From assembly GCA_965200945.1 (NCBI GenBank), contig OZ241749.1, forward strand, positions 1,860,001-1,924,000: 64,000 nt of DNA. Reading direction: 5' to 3'. Below the pieces are notes generated by a model. It had not been told where the DNA came from. It was given only the letters and a program-made list of their open reading frames with translations, and did no database searches. Each line of letters begins with the position of its first letter. The stretch's first letter is position 1. This document shows, one piece after another, positions 27,298 through 35,740 of the stretch. The DNA is from JADCRZ01 sp965200945. GTDB lineage: Bacteria; Bacteroidota; Bacteroidia; Chitinophagales; Chitinophagaceae. The translations under genes and the position numbers were made by a program.

Positions 27298-28739
27298 CCG
27301 CCGCCCAACGAACGATAAAGCTCGACTACCGACAAATAAACCTGCTTTTTCGTGTTTGCGAGCTGCAGCTGGGCTTCCACCACCGTGCGCTGGGCCGTGA
27401 TCACTTCCAGGTAAGAGGCCTGGCCGGTCTTGAAGAGCAGGTTCGATGTGCTTACGGCATCGTTCAGCGCCTGCACTTCCTGTATCTTCAGGTTGTACAC
27501 ATTTTCCGCATTCTGGATGCCGTTCAGCGCATTTACCACTTCCCGCACGCTGTTCAGCACCGTTTGTTCGTAGGTAAAATAGGCATCCAGTTTGGTCGCT
27601 TCTGCCACCTTCAGACCCCGCTTCAACATCCCCTGGTTAAAGACAGTGGCCGTCAAATTTCCCAGTATGCCGTACACAAACGAGCCACCCGAAAACAAGA
27701 GCGGCAGCTTGAAAGCATTGAAACCCATGTAAGGCGTTAAAGTAAGCGAAGGATAAAAGGACGCCCTGGCCGCAGCCACATCCGCCCGGGAAGCGATGAG
27801 CCCATACTCCGCCTGTTGTATATCCGGCCGCCTACTCAGAAGCTGGGAGGGCACTCCCGCTTTTACCAGTCCGGGCAGGGGCCTGTTTAAAAAAGACGTA
27901 TCTCTGGCAATGGATTCCGGGTAGCGGCCCTGAAGAACACTCAGTTCATTTTCCACTTCCGTGATCTGCTGGAGCGTAGCGCCTTCCAGCGCCCGGGTAT
28001 TGAACAATTGTGCGGAAAACTGCTGCACGGCCAGTTCGTTGGCGCGGCCTGCCAGCTTCAGGATCTTCACGATCTGAAGGGCAGAGTCTTGCAGGCGGAT
28101 ATTATCGCGGATGATAGACAGTTCATTGTCCAGCGCCAGCAACTGGTAGTACCGGCTCGCTACTTCGGCCACCAGCGAGGTCTGCACCAGCTGTACCCCT
28201 TTTTGCGTAGCCAGGAAACGGGCATAAGAAGCTTTCCTCAGATTTTTGAGCCTGCCCCAGATGTCGAGCTCCCAGGTGCTTCTGAAGCCGGTAAAAAAGT
28301 CGGGTGTTAAGGGCAGAGGGATCCGTTGCTTTTTGTTGATGTTCGGCGACAGGTCCGTATCAAAGTTTCCGACCCCGTTCATGGTATAATCCCCGTATCT
28401 GTCTGCTGCTGCCGAGACCTGCGCCTCTACTTTGGGGCGCAACGTACTGGCTGCAATAAAAAATCTGTTTCGCGCCACTTCTATACGCTGTACGGCCTGA
28501 AGCAGGTTGCGGTTCTGTGCAAGGGCGGTGTCGATCAGAGTGACCAGGTAAGGGTCGGTAAAAAGTTGCTTCCATGGATAGTCACCTATGCTGGAAGTAT
28601 CGGTAATTTGAGTTCCCCTGTAACCATCGGGTGTCCTGATTTCCTTCAATGACGCCTGCTGCGACACTTTGCACCCCACCGATCCAGCCAGCAAAATGCA
28701 TACAACCGCGGCGATACTTATCTTCCTTTTTTTCATCAT
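27288..28739 (-). CDS. Outer-membrane factor of an RND efflux system (NodT/TolC family lipoprotein)
   Basis: A 483-residue protein with a lipoprotein signal (VCILLAGSVGC, Cys near residue 23), the tripartite efflux outer-membrane channel fold and two repeats of long helices. SRRPDIQQAEYGLIASRADVAAARA (split here as SRRPDIQQAEYG and LIASRADVAAARA) is the standard NodT-family signature near residue 300. It forms the outer-membrane exit duct for the pump encoded upstream, separated by 83 bases. Confidence 0.93.
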   Translation of the reverse strand: MMKKRKISIAAVVCILLAGSVGCKVSQQASLKEIRTPDGYRGTQITDTSSIGDYPWKQLFTDPYLVTLIDTALAQNRNLLQAVQRIEVARNRFFIAASTLRPKVEAQVSAAADRYGDYTMNGVGNFDTDLSPNINKKQRIPLPLTPDFFTGFRSTWELDIWGRLKNLRKASYARFLATQKGVQLVQTSLVAEVASRYYQLLALDNELSIIRDNIRLQDSALQIVKILKLAGRANELAVQQFSAQLFNTRALEGATLQQITEVENELSVLQGRYPESIARDTSFLNRPLPGLVKAGVPSQLLSRRPDIQQAEYGLIASRADVAAARASFYPSLTLTPYMGFNAFKLPLLFSGGSFVYGILGNLTATVFNQGMLKRGLKVAEATKLDAYFTYEQTVLNSVREVVNALNGIQNAENVYNLKIQEVQALNDAVSTSNLLFKTGQASYLEVITAQRTVVEAQLQLANTKKQVYLSVVELYRSLGGGWR

Positions 28740-28822
28740 GCTGTTTCAAATAATCTGACTAATCTAAAATACGTACTGATGTCATCCGGCATCTCCTGAT
28801 CCATTGGCTGCAGCAGTTTCGG

Positions 28823-31800
28823 TTACTTGTCTTCCCCGTTCAAAATCGGTGCAGAGGCTTCAACGGGCACCGCCCGCATCTCCCCGAAGTTCTCAGGTTC
28901 TTTGGATCTTCGTTCCGTGATCTTTGCAAACAATACATACAATCCCGGTATCAGCACTACCCCGAACAATGTACCTGTCAGCATCCCGCCTGCGGCTGCA
29001 ACCCCGATCGAACGGTTGCCCATGGCGCCCGCCCCGGAAGCCATACACAAGGGGATCAACCCTGCGATGAATGCGAATGAGGTCATCAGGATCGGCCGAA
29101 GCCTGGAGACGGCACCCTCTTGGGCTGCCTCAATGATCGTAGCGCCCTGTTTTCGCCGGAGAACGGCAAACTCCACGATGAGGATGGCATTCTTACCCAG
29201 CAGGCCGATCAGCATCACCAGCGCCACCTGCGCATAGATATTGTTCTCCAGGCCGGTGATCTTCAGAAAAAAGAAAGACCCGAAAATACCCGTGGGCAAT
29301 GCCAGTATAACAGCGAGGGGAAGCAGGAAGCTTTCATATTGCGCAGCAAGCAACAGGTATACAAATAACAGGCAGATGGCAAAAATGTACAGCGCCTGAT
29401 TCCCAGACAGGATCTCTTCCCTTGTCATGCCGCTCCATTCAATGGTATAGCCTTTTGGCAACTTTTCCCTGGCTGTATTTTGAACCGCGGCGATCGCATC
29501 TCCCGTACTGAAGCCGGGCATGGCATCTCCGTTGATCATGGCTGCGGTGTACATATTATACCGCGACACCTGTTCCGGACCGTATACCCGTTCCATCCTG
29601 ATAAAAGCATTATAGGGTACCATTTCTCCTTTGTTGTTTTTCACATACAATTTCAAAACATCCTCTGGTTTCGATCTGTAACCGGGTGCCGCCTGCAGCA
29701 TCACCTTGTACATTTGTCCGAACCTGATAAAATTTGTCGTATAGTAGCTTCCCAAAAGGGTTTGCAGGGTACCAAGCGCATTGTCGATGGTCACTCCTTT
29801 CTGTGCCGCCATTTCCTGGTTCACATGGATCATGTATTGGGGGAAGTTGGCATCGAACGTGGTGAACGCATCCTGAACCTGCGGGGTCTGTTTGAGTTCG
29901 CTGATAAATTCCCGCGTCACTTTGGCCGTTTGCTGCAGGTCGCCCTTTCCGGTGCGGTCGAGCAACTGCATTTCTATGCCGCTGGCATTGCCGAAACCGG
30001 GTACGGTGGGAGGAGAAAAGAACTGTATGGTGGCATCGGCGATAAACCGGGTGTTGTGCTGCAGCTCTTTTATGATATCGCCGGTGCTACCTTTCCGTTC
30101 CTCCCATGGTTTGAGGTTGATCATCGCCATGCCATAGGAAGCGCCTACTGTTTCGTTCAAAATACTATACCCGGAAAGAGTGGAAACATTTTCCACCGCA
30201 CCCACCTTTTTTGCAGCCGCATACACGGCGCCCAGCACCTGTTCCGTTCTTTCCAGCGTTGCACCGGGCGGCGTGGTCACGTTCACGTAGATCATTCCCT
30301 GGTCTTCGGTGGGGATAAACCCGCTCGGCAGGATCGTACTGATGCCCCAGGTTGCAGCGAAAAAGAATACCAGCAGACCGACGGTAATGATCCTGCGGCC
30401 GGCAATGAAGCCGACCAGTTTTTTATACTTGCCGGCTATGGCATCGTACCGGCGGTTAAAGCCACCGAAGAAACGCTGCATCAGCGATCGTTTACTGTTT
30501 CCATGCTGCGGAGTGCGAAGCATCAGCGCGCAAAGGGCAGGTGTAAGGGTCAGCGCGTTGATGCCCGAGATCACGATAGCCACGGCAAGCGTGATAGAGA
30601 ATTGCCGGTAAAAAACGCCTGCCGGCCCGCTCATGAATGCCACCGGGATAAACACCGCCGACATAACGAGCGTAATGGCCACAATTGCCCCGCTGATCTC
30701 TTTCATGGAATCGAGCGTAGCATCCATTGCGTTCAGGTTTTCGTCATGCATTTTCGCATGTACGGCCTCTACCACCACGATGGCGTTGTCTACCACGATA
30801 CCGATGGCCAGAACAAGTGCAAAAAGGGTAAGCAGGTTGATGGAAAAATTCATCATCTGCATGAAGAACAAGGATCCTATCAGGGCCACCGGCACAGCCA
30901 GCGCCGGGATCAGGGTAGAACGGAAATCCTGAAGGAAGATAAAAACGACGATGAAAACCAGTACAAAAGCTTCCCCGAGCGTCCGCAGCACTTCATGGAT
31001 GGATGCATCCAGAAAGCGCGACACATCGAAGCTGATGTTGTAGGTCATGCCCGGGGGAAACGAAGTGGCTTTCAGTTCAGCCATCCGTTTTTTTACGTTT
31101 TCGATCACCTCACTGGCGTTTGAACCGGGCCGCTGCTTCATCATGATGGAGGCAGAAGGGCTTCCATCCGTTTTGGAGACCATATTATACTCCAGTGAAC
31201 CGAACTCAACGTCTGCTACATCTTTCAGGCGCAATACGGAGCCATCGTTGTTTGCCCTGATGACGATGTTGCCATATTGCTCCGGCTCGTAAAACTTGCC
31301 GGTATACCGCAATACATACTGTTGTATCTGCGGAGATTTTCCGGAACTTTCGCCTGTCTTACCGGGAGCAGCTTCCACGTTCTGGCTGCGGATGGCCGCT
31401 ATCACTTCATCGGTTGAAAGATCATACGCAGCCATCCTCTCGGGTTTCAGCCACACCCGCATGGCATAATCCCGTGAACCCATGATCTCCACGCGTCCGA
31501 CGCCGTTGATGCGTTTCAGCTCCTGCAGCACATTGATGTCCGTGAAATTGTAAATGAACTTTTCGTCCAGGCTCGTATCCGTACTCATGATGTTGAGGTA
31601 CATGAGCATGCTGTTTACTTCTTTCTCGGTGGTAACGCCGGCTTTGATCACTTCTTCCGGCAATTCATCGACCACGGTGGTAACCCGGTTCTGAACATTG
31701 ACGGCCGCAACATCCGGATCGGTACCCACCTCGAAATTGATGGTGATCATGGTAACGCCCGTGTTGCTGCAGACCGAGTTCATATAGGTCATGCCGGGTA

Positions 31801-32014
31801 CGCCATTGATGGCTCTTTCCAGCGGGGTGGCCACGGCCTTTGTGCACACTTCCGCATTTGCGCCTGTGTAAGTAGCGGTTACCGTAACGGCAGGAGGAGC
31901 AATATCCGGGAATTGTGTAATTGGAAGATTAAAGAGGGAAAGCAAACCCAATAAAACGATCAGGAGCGATATAACAAGAGAAAGAACCGGTCTTTGAATA
32001 AAAACTTTGAGCAT
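28823..32014 (-). CDS. RND multidrug efflux pump, inner-membrane subunit (HAE1 family)
   Basis: A 1063-residue pump of normal length with twelve helices and two large periplasmic loops (after helix 1 and helix 7). The start MLKVFIQRPVLSLVISLLIVLLG is typical of AcrB/MexB-like proteins. The proton relay aspartates are present in the fourth helix text LVLAIGIVVDNAIVVVEAV. GPAGVFYRQFSITLAVA and the C-terminal LIGLLGKNAILIVEFA are further family marks. It exports amphiphilic compounds using proton influx. Gaps to the adaptor (91 bases) and outer-membrane factor (83 bases) are short, consistent with one operon. Confidence 0.96.
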   Translation of the reverse strand: MLKVFIQRPVLSLVISLLIVLLGLLSLFNLPITQFPDIAPPAVTVTATYTGANAEVCTKAVATPLERAINGVPGMTYMNSVCSNTGVTMITINFEVGTDPDVAAVNVQNRVTTVVDELPEEVIKAGVTTEKEVNSMLMYLNIMSTDTSLDEKFIYNFTDINVLQELKRINGVGRVEIMGSRDYAMRVWLKPERMAAYDLSTDEVIAAIRSQNVEAAPGKTGESSGKSPQIQQYVLRYTGKFYEPEQYGNIVIRANNDGSVLRLKDVADVEFGSLEYNMVSKTDGSPSASIMMKQRPGSNASEVIENVKKRMAELKATSFPPGMTYNISFDVSRFLDASIHEVLRTLGEAFVLVFIVVFIFLQDFRSTLIPALAVPVALIGSLFFMQMMNFSINLLTLFALVLAIGIVVDNAIVVVEAVHAKMHDENLNAMDATLDSMKEISGAIVAITLVMSAVFIPVAFMSGPAGVFYRQFSITLAVAIVISGINALTLTPALCALMLRTPQHGNSKRSLMQRFFGGFNRRYDAIAGKYKKLVGFIAGRRIITVGLLVFFFAATWGISTILPSGFIPTEDQGMIYVNVTTPPGATLERTEQVLGAVYAAAKKVGAVENVSTLSGYSILNETVGASYGMAMINLKPWEERKGSTGDIIKELQHNTRFIADATIQFFSPPTVPGFGNASGIEMQLLDRTGKGDLQQTAKVTREFISELKQTPQVQDAFTTFDANFPQYMIHVNQEMAAQKGVTIDNALGTLQTLLGSYYTTNFIRFGQMYKVMLQAAPGYRSKPEDVLKLYVKNNKGEMVPYNAFIRMERVYGPEQVSRYNMYTAAMINGDAMPGFSTGDAIAAVQNTAREKLPKGYTIEWSGMTREEILSGNQALYIFAICLLFVYLLLAAQYESFLLPLAVILALPTGIFGSFFFLKITGLENNIYAQVALVMLIGLLGKNAILIVEFAVLRRKQGATIIEAAQEGAVSRLRPILMTSFAFIAGLIPLCMASGAGAMGNRSIGVAAAGGMLTGTLFGVVLIPGLYVLFAKITERRSKEPENFGEMRAVPVEASAPILNGEDK

Positions 32015-32105
32015 GCACGAGCTATTAATAATGAATTTTATCTACGGGATATCGTGTCCGATGTCTGCTTTGGAAACTGCGGATCCTGCGGTACCGGTTA
32101 CCCTG

Positions 32106-33239
32106 TTACAGGGTTGAAAGCAACAGACTGTCCATTGGAATATTTCTCGGTTTGATCTTCATCCCGTCGCGGGCTTCCTGGGTGCCTTCATACAGTATCT
32201 TATCACCTGGATGCAGACCTGATTTGACAACGTAGAATTGGGAGAAACGCATTTGGGGTTCGAAGCTTTTCATCTTTAACTGGTTATTGCGATCCACCAG
32301 GAATACATAATTCTTATCCTGTATTTCCAGTACCGATTTTTGCGGCAGAATTACGGAACTGTCGATGGCCATCGGCAACTGGATGGTACCGGTAGCTCCA
32401 TGCCGTAATAATTTATCGGGGTTGGGAAACTTCGCCCGGAAAGCGATGGAGCCGGTATTTTCATCAAATTCGCTTTCTACCGTTTCAATTTTGCCCGGAT
32501 ATTTATAAACGCTCCCGTTTGCCAGAACAAGGTGAACACCACTTTCACCATTGAGCTGGCGCTTTGCCTTCAGGAAATTTAGGTATTCCCTTTCCGAGAT
32601 GTTGAAATAAGAATACACCGCACTGATGTCTGAAGCTGTTGTCAGAAGATCGCCTTCGCTCAATAAACTTCCGGCCTTCAGGGGGATCCTGTTTATAATA
32701 CCGGTAAAAGGGGCGATCACATCGGTATAAGAAAGCTTTGTCTGGGAATTACTCAATGCAGACTGTTGCTCCTGTATCTTCGCCTGCGCAGCACTGAGTT
32801 TTGCTTTGGCGACATCGAGCTCGGAACCTGTTACAACATTTCTGTCGACCAGCAGCTTTACCCGTTGCAATTCCAGTTCCGCAGATTTGCTTTCAGCCAC
32901 TGAAATGGAAAGGGCGGCTTTTGCCCTGGCCACATCCTCAAGGTACTGCTTGTCTTCGATATGAAACAGTAACTGTCCCTTCCTGACCTGCTGGCCTTCA
33001 TCCACATAAATTTTTTCCAGAAACCCCGGAATACGGTTCCTGATCTCCACATTTTGCACAGCCTGTATATCGGCCACATAGGAACGGAAAAGGGAAGTGT
33101 CAATAGTCCTCAGTTCCAACACAGGTAACTCCTGCACCTCGTCGATCACTTTCTTCTTTTGCTTACAGGCGACTGAAAACGTCAAAACAGTTATAACCAA
33201 CAGAGTGCTAATCTTCATAAAACCGGGCGCTGAATTCAA
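32106..33239 (-). CDS. RND efflux periplasmic adaptor (membrane fusion protein)
   Basis: A 377-residue lipoprotein. A lipobox (VLTFSVAC) ends the signal; the conserved cysteine supports MKISTLL (33218) as an equally good start. The split biotinyl-lipoyl unit is visible in IRNRIPGFLEKIYVDEGQQVRKGQLLFHIE (two blocks) and later YTDVIAPFTGIINR, with a helical hairpin of about 90 residues between, then the beta-barrel and membrane-proximal domains. It bridges the inner-membrane pump and outer-membrane channel. It is the first gene of the five-gene operon and has a clear promoter with a tandem element upstream. Confidence 0.94.
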   Translation of the reverse strand: MNSAPGFMKISTLLVITVLTFSVACKQKKKVIDEVQELPVLELRTIDTSLFRSYVADIQAVQNVEIRNRIPGFLEKIYVDEGQQVRKGQLLFHIEDKQYLEDVARAKAALSISVAESKSAELELQRVKLLVDRNVVTGSELDVAKAKLSAAQAKIQEQQSALSNSQTKLSYTDVIAPFTGIINRIPLKAGSLLSEGDLLTTASDISAVYSYFNISEREYLNFLKAKRQLNGESGVHLVLANGSVYKYPGKIETVESEFDENTGSIAFRAKFPNPDKLLRHGATGTIQLPMAIDSSVILPQKSVLEIQDKNYVFLVDRNNQLKMKSFEPQMRFSQFYVVKSGLHPGDKILYEGTQEARDGMKIKPRNIPMDSLLLSTL

Positions 33240-33335
33240 AGGATCAATTATTAAGTTCTTATGCAGAAACAGGGTACTGCATAAGAAAGATTTTTAATTA
33301 GAACAACATCGGTTTGTCTATTGACCAAACGTTAA

Positions 33336-33343
33336 CAAAGCTA
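33336..33343 (-). promoter_or_regulatory. -7 box of the RND operon
   Basis: On the minus strand TAGCTTTG fits TAnnTTTG exactly, 96 bases before the adaptor ATG at 33239. No TTG occurs at the -33 position; instead tandem element 5 ends 22 bases upstream. A -7 box without -33, placed just downstream of direct repeats, is the layout of an activator-dependent promoter. Confidence 0.65.
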
Positions 33344-33365
33344 AGCTGGTTCGAGGGATGCAGAT

Positions 33366-33383
33366 ATTAAAATCACATTAGAA
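33366..33383 (-). promoter_or_regulatory. Tandem direct repeat element, minus strand TTCTAAT-N4-TTTTAAT (site 5)
   Basis: Repeats at 33383-33377 and 33372-33366 on the minus strand, period 11, with one base differing from the core in the second repeat. It is oriented with the RND operon and lies 126 bases from the adaptor start; the ClC gene starts 163 bases away on the other side. Confidence 0.6.
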
Positions 33384-33546
33384 ATTGGATCGGGCATCGA
33401 GATAGCCCATCAATAATTATCTTGTGCACGCTACGCAAAAGAACGATCTGATCAAATCTTACTGTCTAAAAACCATTCGATCACATTGTAGAAAATTTGG
33501 AGATTAAATTACGTTTGGTACAGTAAAGACAAGCAGATAACCATTT

Positions 33547-34932
33547 ATGAGATCATCCCATCATCGCTTAACCATGAATAAAAGATGGATCGTCAGAAGC
33601 AGACAGAATGCAAAGTACCTGTTTGACCTGATAGGAACCGAGCGGATCCGGATCAACATCCTGCGGTCGTTTCCCTTCTGGATTGCTTCCCTGTTAACGG
33701 GATTGGTAGCCGTAGGATATACAAAGCTTTTCGGGTACTCGGAAAACCTTCTGAAACAGATATTGCACTGGAACGACTGGAGTATATTTATCATCGCGCC
33801 GGTTTCATTTTACCTGGCATGGATGATTGTACAGCTATTCGCACCCAATGCGCGGGGCAGTGGCATTCCGCAGGTGATGGCAGCGATTGAGCTGTCGACG
33901 CCGAAATACGTTGATAAAGTAGAAAAGCTTTTGAGTCTCCGGATACTCTTAACGAAGATCGCATCAAGCCTGTTGATGGTTATGGGTGGCGGGGCGATCG
34001 GCCGGGAGGGACCCACCATTCAGATCGCCGGCTCAATTTTCCGGATCGTCAATAAACTGGTGCCTCCAGCGTGGCCCCGGCTATCGAAACAAAATTTTAT
34101 CCTGACGGGTGCAGCCGCCGGACTGGCTGCAGCCTTCAATACACCGCTGGGCGGCGTTGTGTTTGCGATGGAAGAACTGGCAAGTGTACATTTCCGTTTT
34201 TTTCGTACGGCGCTTTTCTCGGCAGTCATTATATCAGGACTTACCGCCCAGGCTTTTCTCGGTCCTTACCTATACCTGGGTTATCCCATTGTGAAAGGAC
34301 TGGGTTTCTCCATTCTTCTGGCAGTAGCCGCTACTGCGGTCCTTGCAGGAATATTGGGAAGCCTGATGTGTAAAGGGATTCTTTGGGTAATGAAATGGAA
34401 ACGGTCTTTCACGAAATGGGAAACCGTCTGGTTTGTTTTGAGTGCCGGAGTGGTAGTGGCATGCCTTGCCTATTTCTTCAACGATGAAGTATTAGGCTCG
34501 GGTAAAGAACTTATGAATCAAACGTTATTCACCGAACACAAATCGGTCAGCTGGCATACCGTGCTGATGAGAACATTAGGACCTGTCATTTCTTTTAACA
34601 TAGGTGCAGCCGGGGGTGTTTTTGCACCTGCCCTTTCAGCCGGCGCTTCCCTCGGGGCATTTTTATCAGGGATATTTCATTTGGCAGGAGCGAATGCAAA
34701 TATTATAATCTTAAGCGGAATGGTCGGCTTTCTTACGGGTGTAACCAGAACACCTTTTACTTCTGCGATTCTGGTGCTTGAAATGACTGACAGGCACAGT
34801 GTTATCTTTCATTTGATGATCGCAGGCCTTATTTCCAATATCGCAGCTTTAATCATTGACAAGCATTCCTTTTACGAACAATTGAAACATGGCTATTTAA
34901 AAGAAGCGTTGGAGGAAACACATGCTACATAA
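33547..34932 (+). CDS. ClC-family chloride channel/antiporter
   Basis: A 461-residue protein of normal length for bacterial ClC. The selectivity motifs are GSGIP (about residue 105), GREGP (about 150, with the gating glutamate) and GGVFAP (about 360). VFAMEEL (about 205) supplies the internal proton glutamate seen in Cl-/H+ exchangers, so an antiporter rather than a passive channel is likely. Such proteins aid extreme acid and osmotic responses. It diverges from the RND operon across 307 bases containing tandem element 5. A start at the second ATG (33574) is also possible. Confidence 0.94.
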   Translation: MRSSHHRLTMNKRWIVRSRQNAKYLFDLIGTERIRINILRSFPFWIASLLTGLVAVGYTKLFGYSENLLKQILHWNDWSIFIIAPVSFYLAWMIVQLFAPNARGSGIPQVMAAIELSTPKYVDKVEKLLSLRILLTKIASSLLMVMGGGAIGREGPTIQIAGSIFRIVNKLVPPAWPRLSKQNFILTGAAAGLAAAFNTPLGGVVFAMEELASVHFRFFRTALFSAVIISGLTAQAFLGPYLYLGYPIVKGLGFSILLAVAATAVLAGILGSLMCKGILWVMKWKRSFTKWETVWFVLSAGVVVACLAYFFNDEVLGSGKELMNQTLFTEHKSVSWHTVLMRTLGPVISFNIGAAGGVFAPALSAGASLGAFLSGIFHLAGANANIIILSGMVGFLTGVTRTPFTSAILVLEMTDRHSVIFHLMIAGLISNIAALIIDKHSFYEQLKHGYLKEALEETHAT

Positions 34933-35011
34933 GCGACCCATTTTCTATACAAAATGAACTAACTCGTTCTGTACTAGCAGGGTTTGAAGAATAGGTCTAC
35001 CGGCTCCGGAA

Positions 35012-35740
35012 TTAAAGCCTATTCAGTCTTCCGCCGTCCACTTCTATCATTGCACCCTGAACGAATGCTGCGTCATCAGATGCCAGAAAAGCCGCCACGC
35101 CTGCGATATCTTCCGGTTTGCCGACGCTGTCTTTGCTCACCTGTTCAAGTCCGGCCTTGATGTTCGGGTTTTCCCAAAGCATGGGCGTATCTATGGCGCC
35201 TGGCAGGATGGCATTCACCCGGATGCCCTTGTCTTTTCCCTCGATAGCCGAAGACCGTGTCAGGGAAAGCACGGCTGCTTTAGCGGCGGCGTAGGAGGTT
35301 ACCATCGGAGTGGTTTCCCACGCATGTATGCTAGATATATTGATGATGACGCCACCTCTTTTCATATTCAGGAATGCCTGCTTTGTGAAAAAGAAAGCGC
35401 CGATAAGGTCTACATGCAGGATGCGGTCCCAGTCTTCCAGGGTATGCTCTTCCAGTTTTTTGAAGATCATAAGGCCGGCGTTGTTTACAACGATGTCAAG
35501 CGAACCGAAATGGTCAATAGTGCCCTTTACGGTCGCTTCCACTTGCTGTTCGTTGCTGACATCACACTGGCTGAGCCAAAGGTTTGCGATCTTGAGCGGC
35601 GCGGCGGCTGTTTTCAGGTGATCCATATTGATATCGGCCATAACAATATTGGCGCCTTCAGACGCAAACCTTGTGGCGATGGCAAGTCCGATCCCCCCGG
35701 CAGCACCGGTTACGATCACGGTTTTTTGTTGGAATCTCAT
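35012..35740 (-). CDS. SDR family oxidoreductase
   Basis: A 242-residue classical SDR: TGAAGGIG at 11-18, NNAG near 87, ISS near 137 and YAAAK near 150, ending in the usual VDGGRLNRL. Cofactor preference is suggested as NAD by the acidic ADIN segment after strand 2 (inference). Its ATG overlaps the stop of the GH1-like gene by 4 bases (ATGA), so the two are translationally coupled and may act on the same sugar-derived substrate. The substrate is unknown. Confidence 0.93.
   Translation of the reverse strand: MRFQQKTVIVTGAAGGIGLAIATRFASEGANIVMADINMDHLKTAAAPLKIANLWLSQCDVSNEQQVEATVKGTIDHFGSLDIVVNNAGLMIFKKLEEHTLEDWDRILHVDLIGAFFFTKQAFLNMKRGGVIINISSIHAWETTPMVTSYAAAKAAVLSLTRSSAIEGKDKGIRVNAILPGAIDTPMLWENPNIKAGLEQVSKDSVGKPEDIAGVAAFLASDDAAFVQGAMIEVDGGRLNRL

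Noticed and set aside
29480..31123. A 547-codon open frame on the plus strand
   Set aside because: It is antisense to the RND pump gene, which has full family motifs; the plus-strand translation is rich in His and Gly with no domain.
33297..33303. A single TTCTAAT half-site on the minus strand near the RND start
   Set aside because: No partner lies 11 bases away on either side.
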